From assembly GCA_030765135.1 (NCBI GenBank), contig JAVCDC010000077.1:1-64000 (forward strand): 64,000 bases of DNA. The letters run 5' to 3'. The DNA comes from Candidatus Tritonobacter lacicola. GTDB taxonomy: Bacteria > Auribacterota > Tritonobacteria > Tritonobacterales > Tritonobacteraceae. Position 1 is the stretch's first letter. Each line of letters starts with the position of its first letter. A model generated the notes under the pieces. That model did no database searches. It saw only the letters and a program-made list of their open reading frames with translations, and had not been told where the DNA came from. Shown here in pieces: positions 37,579-44,990 of this stretch. Both the position numbers and the translations under genes were made by a program.

Positions 37579-39045
37579 TCAAACCCGGCCGGCATTTAAA
37601 TAAGCCAGGAGTCGCTCTGCCGTTCTCCTGTCGATGCCGGCCTTCTCCTTGAGCAACTCCACCGACGCCCTCCTTATTTTACCGATAGAGCCGAAGGCCT
37701 CGAGAAGCTTTTTCCTGCTCTTGGGACCGATGCCGGTAACTTCGTCGAGGATCGAGTGAGACATCCTCTTTCTCCTGAGGGTCCGGTGGTAGTCGATGGC
37801 GAAACGGTGGGCCTCGTCGCGAATCCTCTGGACGAGACTGAGTGCGGGTGTGCCCCTTTTAAGTATTATCGGCCCCGGTTTCTCCAGGATGTGAAGCTCC
37901 TCGTTCCTCTTGGCGAGTCCTGCGACGGAAAGCGATGTTAATCCCAGGGTGTCCATCGCCCTTCGGGCCGCGCCGACCTGACCCCTTCCCCCGTCTATCA
38001 ACACGAGATCGGGAAGGTCCCCGGCCTCCCGGAGAAGCCGCCCGTACCGTCGCCGAACCACCTCGGCGATCATGGCGCAGTCGTCCGCGCCGGCGACATC
38101 CTTTATCCTGAACCTCCGGTATCGCTTCCTCTGCGGCCTTCCGTCATGGAAGCGGACGACAGAGCCGACAGCATCCCGCCCCATGATGTTCGAGATATCC
38201 ACTGCTTCCAGTGAACGGACCTCACCATCCAGATCCAGGGCCCCGGCAAGGCCCCTTCCCCCTCCCGCCCGCCCGGCGGAGCGCGAGGAGAGCAGCGTCC
38301 TCAGCCCGCGCCCGTGGCTCAGGATTTTCTCCAGGCTGTGGAGCATATCACGGAGCCCTGCCGCCCTCTCGAACCGGAGGCCTTCGGAGGCACTCTTCAT
38401 CTTTTTTCGCAAAATCCGCATCAGCCTGTCCGACCTCCCCCGCAGGAGAAGCTCCACCTCGCCGACAACCTCGCGGTATTCATCCGGGGTGACCCTGCCG
38501 ATGCACGGAGCCAGGCAGTACCCGAGATTGTAGTCCAGGCAGTGGAGGACATCCTTCTCCGAAGGCGAAGGTGTCCGGCACGTCCGGATCTTGAATATCC
38601 TCTCGATGAGCTTGATCGTGTCCCGGAGGGCTCCCGCGTCGGTATACGGCCCGAAGTAGGACGCGCCGTCCGCCCTGCGCGCCCTCGTAATAACCAGCCG
38701 GGGGAACTCCTCCGCGCGGGTGATCTTCAACAGCGGGTAGCGCTTGTCGTCCTTCAAGCTGATATTGTAGCGCGGGCGGTACTCCTTTATTATTCGCTCC
38801 TCGAGTATAAGCGCCTCCGACTCCGACTTCAGACGGACATAATCGACATCCCCGGCCTTCGCCCGGATCAGGGCGGCTTTCGTCCGGGGGGGCGTCTTCC
38901 CGGTAAAATGAGAGGCGAGCCTTTTACGCAGGGACTTCGCCTTCCCCGCGTAAATTATCCTCCCGTCCGCGTCACGGATAATATAAACGCCGGGCGCGTC
39001 CGGAGCCCCCCGGACCCTCTCCCTCAGGTGCTCTTTCGCGACCAT
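37579..39045 (-). CDS. uvrC: UvrABC system protein C, short form
   Basis: Excinuclease subunit making both incisions in nucleotide excision repair. At 488 residues it is shorter than the usual ~600. A GIY-YIG domain (GVYIIRDADGRIIYAGKAKSL), a UVR motif (GLRFERAAGLRDMLHSLEKI, about 205-225), the RNase H-like domain (VDISNIMG...LVLIDGGRGQVGAA) and a C-terminal HhH pair (VTGIGPKSRKKLLEAFGSI) are all present. The region between the UVR motif and RNase H domain is compressed to a Gly/Arg/Ser-rich linker. It overlaps murJ by 22 bp. Confidence 0.93.
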   Translation of the reverse strand: MVAKEHLRERVRGAPDAPGVYIIRDADGRIIYAGKAKSLRKRLASHFTGKTPPRTKAALIRAKAGDVDYVRLKSESEALILEERIIKEYRPRYNISLKDDKRYPLLKITRAEEFPRLVITRARRADGASYFGPYTDAGALRDTIKLIERIFKIRTCRTPSPSEKDVLHCLDYNLGYCLAPCIGRVTPDEYREVVGEVELLLRGRSDRLMRILRKKMKSASEGLRFERAAGLRDMLHSLEKILSHGRGLRTLLSSRSAGRAGGGRGLAGALDLDGEVRSLEAVDISNIMGRDAVGSVVRFHDGRPQRKRYRRFRIKDVAGADDCAMIAEVVRRRYGRLLREAGDLPDLVLIDGGRGQVGAARRAMDTLGLTSLSVAGLAKRNEELHILEKPGPIILKRGTPALSLVQRIRDEAHRFAIDYHRTLRRKRMSHSILDEVTGIGPKSRKKLLEAFGSIGKIRRASVELLKEKAGIDRRTAERLLAYLNAGRV

Positions 39046-40580
39046 AGCGAGCCCTTAAGCTCCTCCAGTTCTCTCAACCCGAAGATGCGGGCAGTCACAA
39101 AGAACACGAGCAGGCCGGCCCCGAGCGGAATGCCCAGCGCCATGAGCTTATCGCCGAGAATGTTTGCCGGGAAACGCACGCCGGAATACGCATACAGACC
39201 ATGGCATACCAGACCCATGAAGAGAGAGGCTGAGCATATCCTGGCCGCCGAGGACACCATCTGTTTCCCTCCTATGCAACCCATCTTCTGCCTGAGAAGA
39301 TAGAAGAGCCAGGCGGCGTTAAAGAAAGCGGATATGGACGTCGCCAGGGCAAGCCCTCCCGCTCCGAGATGGTACATCAGCAGCAGGTTAAAGAGAACGT
39401 TTACCATCACCGCGCATGCGCCGACCTTGGCCGGAGTTGTCGTGTCCTTGAGCGCGTAGAAGGACTGGGCCAGGATCCTGACCGCGGCGTAGGCCACCAG
39501 GCCGATCGCGTAATACATGAGGGCCGACGCCGTCATGTCGGTCGAGGCTGCGCCGAAGACCTTCCACTCGTAGATCAGCCTGATAATGGGCCTGTGAAGA
39601 ACGATAAGGCCGACGGAGGAGGGGATCGTGATGAAAAAGACAAGACGCATGGAATGGGAGAAGCTCTTCCGCATACCATCAATATCCCTCGCCGCGGTCT
39701 GGGAAGACATCACGGGAAGGATGGCGGTCGCCACCGCGATGACGAACACCCCCATCGGGAATTCGATTATCCTGTTGCTGAAGTAGAGGGCGGACGCGGC
39801 GCCCTCGCCGAGGACGAGCGCCAGGAACCTGTCCACCACGACGTTTATCTGGAAGATGGCCATCCCGAAAATACCGGGCAGGGTCAGGCGCAGGACCCGC
39901 TGTACTTCCGGATCGCGCAGCGTCGGACAGAACCGGAACCGCATCCCCTTCGACCTCAGAACGGGAAGCTGCGCTCCGAACTGGACCATGCCGCCCACCA
40001 GCCACGCGAAGGCCAGGCCGTAGATAGCCCACTCGCCGAGGTGCGGACAGATGAAGAGAAGGGCCGCGATAAGAACGATGTTGTGCATAGCCGGCGCGAG
40101 CGCTGGAACGGCAAAGTGCCTGAAAGTGTTCAGCACGCCCATGAAGAACCCGACCATGCATATGAAAACCATATAGGGGAGCGTTATCTCGGTGAGACGG
40201 ATGATCAGCTCCCCGCGGTTTCCAAGCGGCAGGAACCGGCCCAGCGCCCACAGGCCTGCCCATCCCGCAACGAGCAGGGAGAGAAGAATAACCAGCAGAA
40301 CCGAGGTCACCTTGTTCGCCAGGTCCAGCGCCCCCTCCTTCCCCCGGCGATGGAGGTTATCGGAGAATATGGGGACGAAGCCGGCCGTCAGGGCGCCCTC
40401 CCCGAAGAACCTCCTCGTCAGGTTGGGGATGGTCAGCGCGACGACGAGAGCGTCCATGGCCACGCCGGTACCGAAGAGCGAGGCGGAGACGGCGTCGCGG
40501 ACCAGGCCGAGCACCCTGCTCAGCAGCGTCGCCGAGCCGAAAACGCTCGCGTACCTGGCAACCTTTTTGTGCTCATGCAT
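39024..40580 (-). CDS. murJ: Lipid II flippase MurJ
   Basis: 518-residue MVF/MOP-superfamily protein with about 13-14 transmembrane helices; it flips the peptidoglycan precursor lipid II. The N-terminal signature SATLLSRVLGLVRDAVSASLFG and later FFGEGALTAGFVPIFSD are hallmarks. Its end overlaps the uvrC start by 22 bp, so the two genes are translationally linked despite unrelated functions. A GTGTAA-word repeat lies just upstream of the start, with no clear Shine-Dalgarno within it. Confidence 0.95.
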   Translation of the reverse strand: MHEHKKVARYASVFGSATLLSRVLGLVRDAVSASLFGTGVAMDALVVALTIPNLTRRFFGEGALTAGFVPIFSDNLHRRGKEGALDLANKVTSVLLVILLSLLVAGWAGLWALGRFLPLGNRGELIIRLTEITLPYMVFICMVGFFMGVLNTFRHFAVPALAPAMHNIVLIAALLFICPHLGEWAIYGLAFAWLVGGMVQFGAQLPVLRSKGMRFRFCPTLRDPEVQRVLRLTLPGIFGMAIFQINVVVDRFLALVLGEGAASALYFSNRIIEFPMGVFVIAVATAILPVMSSQTAARDIDGMRKSFSHSMRLVFFITIPSSVGLIVLHRPIIRLIYEWKVFGAASTDMTASALMYYAIGLVAYAAVRILAQSFYALKDTTTPAKVGACAVMVNVLFNLLLMYHLGAGGLALATSISAFFNAAWLFYLLRQKMGCIGGKQMVSSAARICSASLFMGLVCHGLYAYSGVRFPANILGDKLMALGIPLGAGLLVFFVTARIFGLRELEELKGSLWSRKST

Positions 40581-40587
40581 ATCAACG

Positions 40588-40627
40588 TGTAAAGTGTAAC
40601 GTGTAATGTGTAATGTTCAAGGTGTAA
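40588..40627. repeat. Tandem word-like repeat (GTGTAA(T/A)GT units)
   Basis: Units such as GTGTAAAGT, GTAACGTGTAATGTGTAATG and GGTGTAAG run across this 40-bp stretch directly upstream of murJ. It is AT-richer than neighbours and not coding. Confidence 0.55.
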
Positions 40628-40671
40628 GTACCCTCTGGAAAATGTTTCAATCATAGATCTTGCAGGCGCCC

Positions 40672-40700
40672 TTGACATTCCCAGGGGGGGCTGATAGTGT
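40672..40700 (+). promoter_or_regulatory. Candidate promoter of rpsT
   Basis: A perfect TTGACA (40672-40677), a 17-bp spacer and TAGTGT (40695-40700) preceded by an extended TG-n at 40692-40694. Predicted start near 40707 would give a leader of about 115 nt with two hairpins. Confidence 0.45.
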
Positions 40701-40757
40701 TACCCACACTTATTAGCTCTTACGACATTGCTGCCCCTGAATTTCATAAAGCATGCA

Positions 40758-40803
40758 ACTCCGACAAAGTCGGAGTATTAATAAATTCGCGAGCTAATTT
40801 ATA
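40758..40803. repeat. Hairpin plus AT-ended palindrome in the rpsT leader
   Basis: ACTCCGAC (40758-40765) pairs perfectly with GTCGGAGT (40769-40776). It is followed by the short palindrome ATAAATTCGCGAGC-TAATTTAT (40781-40803 region), a member of the start-codon-associated family. The rpsT Shine-Dalgarno AGGAGAAG comes right after it. Confidence 0.65.
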
Positions 40804-40821
40804 AAATAGGAGAAGACGATA

Positions 40822-41082
40822 ATGCCGACCCGCAAATCAGCTCTGAAGAGGATGCGGACCGACCGCGAAAAAGGCCTGGCGAATAAATCCGTCAGGACCG
40901 AACTGAAGACCCACGCCGCCAAGCTGCGAAAAATCATAGAGAAAGGTCAAAAAGAAGATGCCGCAAGCCTCTTTACGGCCTACTCATCCAAGCTCGACAA
41001 GGCGTCCAAGAGAAATATAATCCATCCCAACAGGGCCGCGAACCAGAAGTCACGGTTCTCGAAGAAGATTGCATCCCTTTAA
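40822..41082 (+). CDS. rpsT: 30S ribosomal protein bS20
   Basis: 86-residue basic ribosomal protein. The N-terminus MPTRKSALKRMRTDREKGLA and the C-terminal HPNRAANQKSRFSKKIASL are typical of S20. A strong Shine-Dalgarno (AGGAGAAG) lies about 7 nt before the ATG. It is monocistronic on the plus strand, divergent from murJ and convergent with holA. In E. coli rpsT likewise stands apart and is autogenously controlled; the leader hairpins here could serve such control, which is only inference. Confidence 0.97.
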   Translation: MPTRKSALKRMRTDREKGLANKSVRTELKTHAAKLRKIIEKGQKEDAASLFTAYSSKLDKASKRNIIHPNRAANQKSRFSKKIASL

Positions 41083-41102
41083 ATCGCCTCCTGCGATTTA
41101 AA
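41078..41102. terminator. Hairpin at the rpsT stop, between convergent genes
   Basis: TTTAAATCGC (41078-41087) and GCGATTTAAA (41093-41102) form a perfect 10-bp stem with a 5-nt loop, overlapping the rpsT stop codon. No T-run follows on the plus strand, so termination there is uncertain. Confidence 0.45.
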
Positions 41103-41122
41103 AAGATCTCTGCCATGCCGGG

Positions 41123-42091
41123 TCAGGCGCAGAGAACTATGATCAGCCTCTCCAGAATACCGCGGGGATCACCCGGCCCGGACTTCATCTGCCAGTCGGT
41201 CCCGAGCAGGAGCCTGTAACTCCGGTAAAGCTCCCTCTCCTCAAACAATCGGGCCCTCCTGATAAAATTATTCATGCGGTAGCTGCTGATTTTGAGACTG
41301 CGTCCTATCTCCTCCCGGGAAGCCCCCTTCTTCAGCATCTCCTTACCTACCCATATCCTGTTCAGGTTCCAGCGCAGGAGCCCCGGCACGCCGTACGCAT
41401 CGGACCTGCGCCTTATGAGCCTGGAATAAATGCTAAGGGCGCGCCTCTCGTCCTTATCGGCAACCGCCTCCACGAGGGCCCATATATCCGGCTCCCGCCT
41501 GGCCGAGACAATTTCCGCCACGTCCTCCGCCCGCACATCCCTTCTGTCCCCTACGTAAAGAGATATCTTCTCGAGCTCGTTGACAAGCGCGTTCATATCG
41601 GGTCCCGCGAGTTCGACAAGGGAGCGGGCAACGGCCATGGAGAGGTCTTTCCCGTAATCGGCCCTGGCTTTCTCCCTCAGCCAGGCCGCCAGCTTGCCGT
41701 CGGGGAGGCGCGCGCAGGACCGGACCCATCCCCTCTTTTGCGCCTCGCGAAAAAGCCTGCTCCTTCTGTCCAGCTTATTGAACAGGAGGAGCAGGCGCGC
41801 CGTCGGCGAAGGATCCGACATATATTCCAGGAGAGCCTCCCTTCCCTTCTCGGAAAGGCCGTCGGCGTTCCCGACCACGATAACGCGGAAGCCCGTGCCG
41901 AACGGCAGGGTGGAACACGCGGAGATTATCTCACCCGCGCTGCACTCTCCGCCGTCGAAGGCCTCGTGATTAAACGGCCCCGGGCTCTCCCTCTTCTGCT
42001 CGCAGACCCGCTCCCGCTTGAGATAGTCGTCCTCCCCGACGAGGAAGGTCACGGGGGATGACCTGCCCGATCTTCTCCCGGCTCCTACCAC
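41123..42091 (-). CDS. holA: DNA polymerase III delta subunit
   Basis: Clamp-loader wrench subunit of 322 residues. VTFLVGEDDYLKRERV near the N-terminus, FRVIVVGNADGLSEKGREAL and YVGDRRDVRAEDVAEIVS are typical of HolA. The start is GTG overlapping the lptE stop (GTGGTAG) by 7 bp, indicating coupling; lptE-holA adjacency is known in many Gram-negative bacteria. With holB elsewhere in the window both non-ATPase clamp-loader arms are present. Confidence 0.9.
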   Translation of the reverse strand: MVGAGRRSGRSSPVTFLVGEDDYLKRERVCEQKRESPGPFNHEAFDGGECSAGEIISACSTLPFGTGFRVIVVGNADGLSEKGREALLEYMSDPSPTARLLLLFNKLDRRSRLFREAQKRGWVRSCARLPDGKLAAWLREKARADYGKDLSMAVARSLVELAGPDMNALVNELEKISLYVGDRRDVRAEDVAEIVSARREPDIWALVEAVADKDERRALSIYSRLIRRRSDAYGVPGLLRWNLNRIWVGKEMLKKGASREEIGRSLKISSYRMNNFIRRARLFEERELYRSYRLLLGTDWQMKSGPGDPRGILERLIIVLCA

Positions 42092-42591
42092 CGCTCAACC
42101 GTTCTTTCCACGACGTGCCTGGCGAGGTCCTCCAACGCATCGGGCCGGGCCCTCCGCTCGTCTTCGGGAAGGGCGACATTGATGAAAAACGTCGTTTCAC
42201 CCTCAACCCTCGTCGCGCTCCATATAAGCTTCCCCGTCCTTGCCTCGACGAGCTTGAGGGAGGCGCCAATAGTCAGGCGGTATTCCCTGGTAACATCATT
42301 ACTGCTGAACCTCAGCGCGTTCCGATTGTAGCCGATGATATTCCCGTGAAGGACGGCGTCGGCCTGTGCTGGCTCCACGATCTGGTACGCGCCGTCTATC
42401 TGGAACTGGGTTATGATCGCGCTCGTCGCCCTTGTCTGGATGCCGGGCTCGGTGGAACTATTTTGAAAGGTGGGAACGGCGAGCCTCTTTATCGGGTCAT
42501 CGGGATTAATGTTGCCGATGCGGTAACCGCAGCCGGGAATACATAGAGCGAAACAAATAAAGGCGGTGCAAATTTTAAACTCTGCCCTCAC
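42085..42591 (-). CDS. lptE: LptE-like LPS-assembly lipoprotein
   Basis: 168-residue predicted lipoprotein: signal sequence ending at the lipobox CIPGC (Cys about residue 21), then YRIGNINPDDPIKRLAVPTF, FQNSSTEPGIQ and a C-terminal region with LARHVVERTVERW. This is the LptE/LPS-assembly family that plugs LptD at the outer membrane. The position before holA supports the call. Sequence identity within the family is low, so the LPS-specific role is inferred. Confidence 0.85.
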   Translation of the reverse strand: MRAEFKICTAFICFALCIPGCGYRIGNINPDDPIKRLAVPTFQNSSTEPGIQTRATSAIITQFQIDGAYQIVEPAQADAVLHGNIIGYNRNALRFSSNDVTREYRLTIGASLKLVEARTGKLIWSATRVEGETTFFINVALPEDERRARPDALEDLARHVVERTVERW

Positions 42592-42642
42592 GAAATCCTC
42601 CTTTGCTCATTACCGCGCAAATACTGACGGTCTCACGCCTTT

Positions 42643-44817
42643 CTATCCTGCGGGGGCGGGAGCAGCCTCCACATTTTTCCTCTCCTTAGCCCCGGCCCTT
42701 TCCCGCGCGCGCCTTTCTATTTCTTCGAGCCGCTCATTTCTTCTCGCCTCTCTTTCGGCAGCCTTCCGCTCGCGGGCAAGCTCCTTCTCTTTTTTTCGCC
42801 TCTCCTTAGCCTCTGCCTTCTCCCTCACCCGCCGCTTCCGCCCGGCCTGCTTCTCAATCCGCATCTTCTCCCTGTCGGTGATATAATCCTCTCCCCCGGT
42901 AAGGGCGGATAACTCGCTCTCAATCCTGCGGCGCTCACCCCTCAGCCGGTCCAGCCGCTTCACGGACCGTGAAACCGGATCCCCCCTGAAAAACGAAAAG
43001 GGACCCTTCTTCCCCCCGTAAGCTGCCACCTCTATCCGGTGGAGTGCGGCCTCGGCACGCCGCTCCCTCCCCATAATCACCCCGTGCCGCTTCTCCAGCT
43101 CATGTATCTTGCGCCTGCGCTCGATGTCGCGCTCCAGCACCGATACCCTTTCCCGTGACTCCCTTAGCCTGGAGGTGATAAGCGAGAGATTCACCTCGGC
43201 CTCGGCCTCGGCCGCCTCGTCGGGGGGGGTCTTGCTGCCAAGCCGCTCAAGCAGCTTCGTCTGCTTCCTCTCCTCCCTGGAGAGAGCCCTCGCAATCCTC
43301 CGCTCTGCCGGCAAATCCGCCGTCAGCTCCGCCAGCTTGTTCTTGAACTCCTCCCGCCGGAGATCTTTTCTCCTCTTCCTGGAGCCCCGCACAGCCCTGG
43401 TCTCCTCCCGCCCCCTCACCGACTCGACGTTCTCCTTTACCGCTGCCAGCCTCTCCTCGGCACTCGAAACCGCCCTCCCGGTGCGCTCCAGTTTCCTGCG
43501 TTTCTTCTCAAGCTCCCTCTCGTACGCTTTCAGGGATGCACCGTACTCTTCCTCCGAGGGCCCAGGCCTGTCATCCCCTGCCGCCTCGAGATCCATTTTG
43601 GCGATATGGTTCTTTCTCCGGGCCTCATCCAGCTTCAGCTGCGACGACGCTACCAGGTAAACCTTGCGGCGCTCCCCGAAGACCTTCTTTATCTCTCTTT
43701 TTTTCTCTCCGGACTCTTTCCCGAGAGCTCTCAACCGCTCCTTCTCCTGGACGACCCTTTCACCCTTTGGACCCTCCGGCGTCCCAAGTTGCTTCCATAC
43801 GTGCCACTTCACCTCCGGCCTGCGGAGCCTCTTGAGCCGGCTCCTGGAATATGCCATCTCATCCTTGATGGAATCGAGCTCGTCGTTGAGCTCTTCGATC
43901 CGCTTGTCGACCTTTGCAAGCTCGAATCCGCGACGTATCTTTACCTCGGCCCTCCTCGCGATCTCCAGATCGGGATAGCCATCGATAATCTCCTGGTAGT
44001 AGTGAATCGCCGACCCGGGCGAACCGGTCTTCTCGTAGTACTTGGCTATCCCGAACAAGTGCTTCGCCTTCCGCCCCACTATCTCTTCCATCTTGGCCTT
44101 CGCGTCCCCGGCTTTCGTATTGCCGGGATAGCGCTTGTGGAATCCCTTGAGCGCCGCAGCCGCCTTCTCGGCCGCGCTCTGGTCGTGAGGCGCCGACTTC
44201 GCCTTCCTGTAGTAACACAGGGCTATGTGGTAATCCGCGTCATCCACGACATCGCTCCCCGGGTAATTGCTTATCACCTTTCCGTACTCCATGATTGCCT
44301 CGCTGTACAGCTTCTTCTTCTCGTAGCTCATGGCGAGGTTGAACTGGGCCCGCGGGGCAAAATCCCCGAATGGAGCGTTCTGGACAACGCGGCGAAAGAT
44401 TTTGCGCGACTTGGTCAGATTGCGTCCGAAGAGCCCGGGCTTGTTCATCAGGGTCGTCCCGATCCTCAGCTGGCGATCGGCCACCTCGCCGGCGTTGGGA
44501 AAGATCGGGTACTGCTCCAGCAGCTCCTGGTAAACCTTGAACGCCGGGTAGTAATTCTTCATCAGCTCGAGGCACTCGGCCTGGCGGAATTTTGCCTCGG
44601 GGGCCAGCGGGGAGGCGGGAAAACCGTCAACAATGCGCCCGTAAAGCTTCGATGCCTTGCCGTACTTGGACCGTTCCGCGAGCGACCTGGCTGCGTCGTA
44701 CATCTCGCGCGGACCTGCCACCGGACCTACCTCCGAAGAGGAGGCGACGCCGGCTATGGCTAAGGCGGCCGAGCAAAAGATGGCGCACGATACTGGATAT
44801 TTCCACCTGGATATCAT
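42643..44817 (-). CDS. Exported TPR protein with long charged coiled coil
   Basis: 724-residue protein with an N-terminal signal (hydrophobic CAIFCSAALAIAGVA) and no lipobox. Residues about 40-290 are BamD/YbgF-like tetratricopeptide repeats (FPASPLAPEAKFRQAECLEL; YPGSDVVDDADYHIALCYYR; YPDLEIARRAEVKIRRGFEL). Residues about 300-720 are extremely rich in Lys, Arg and Glu, forming long coiled coils and ending in REARRNERLEEIERRARERA. I do not recognise a family for the second half. Periplasmic scaffold or envelope assembly is an inference from the TPR part and the neighbouring lptE. Confidence 0.75.
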   Translation of the reverse strand: MISRWKYPVSCAIFCSAALAIAGVASSSEVGPVAGPREMYDAARSLAERSKYGKASKLYGRIVDGFPASPLAPEAKFRQAECLELMKNYYPAFKVYQELLEQYPIFPNAGEVADRQLRIGTTLMNKPGLFGRNLTKSRKIFRRVVQNAPFGDFAPRAQFNLAMSYEKKKLYSEAIMEYGKVISNYPGSDVVDDADYHIALCYYRKAKSAPHDQSAAEKAAAALKGFHKRYPGNTKAGDAKAKMEEIVGRKAKHLFGIAKYYEKTGSPGSAIHYYQEIIDGYPDLEIARRAEVKIRRGFELAKVDKRIEELNDELDSIKDEMAYSRSRLKRLRRPEVKWHVWKQLGTPEGPKGERVVQEKERLRALGKESGEKKREIKKVFGERRKVYLVASSQLKLDEARRKNHIAKMDLEAAGDDRPGPSEEEYGASLKAYERELEKKRRKLERTGRAVSSAEERLAAVKENVESVRGREETRAVRGSRKRRKDLRREEFKNKLAELTADLPAERRIARALSREERKQTKLLERLGSKTPPDEAAEAEAEVNLSLITSRLRESRERVSVLERDIERRRKIHELEKRHGVIMGRERRAEAALHRIEVAAYGGKKGPFSFFRGDPVSRSVKRLDRLRGERRRIESELSALTGGEDYITDREKMRIEKQAGRKRRVREKAEAKERRKKEKELARERKAAEREARRNERLEEIERRARERAGAKERKNVEAAPAPAG

Positions 44818-44895
44818 CGGGACAACCTGCTGATGCTAAAGAGATTTAAGCCGTATTGCGCCCAAACCGCAACATATTTCTTGGGGCGGCTATTT

Positions 44896-44990
44896 CACCA
44901 CGGAGATCGCGGAGAAGTGTTCCAGTTGAATAAGTTATGGCCCCCGAAAAAACCGTCCACGAATTTCACTAATTTCCACGAATTAAATCA
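44896..44990. repeat. Intergenic repeat copy A (related to 50314-50435)
   Basis: CACCACGGAGATCGCGGAG, GTGTTCCAGTTGAAT, CCGAAAAAACCGTCCACGAA and CACGAATTAAATCAATTAAA appear in the same order as in the gap beside ftsK, which also has a ~25-bp insertion. The end of the repeat supplies the last codons and TGA stop (44990-44988) of the TMTC-like gene. Confidence 0.6.

Noticed and set aside
41078..41102. rpsT hairpin as a confident intrinsic terminator
   Set aside because: The stem is perfect but no T-run follows on either strand, so only a tentative entry is given.
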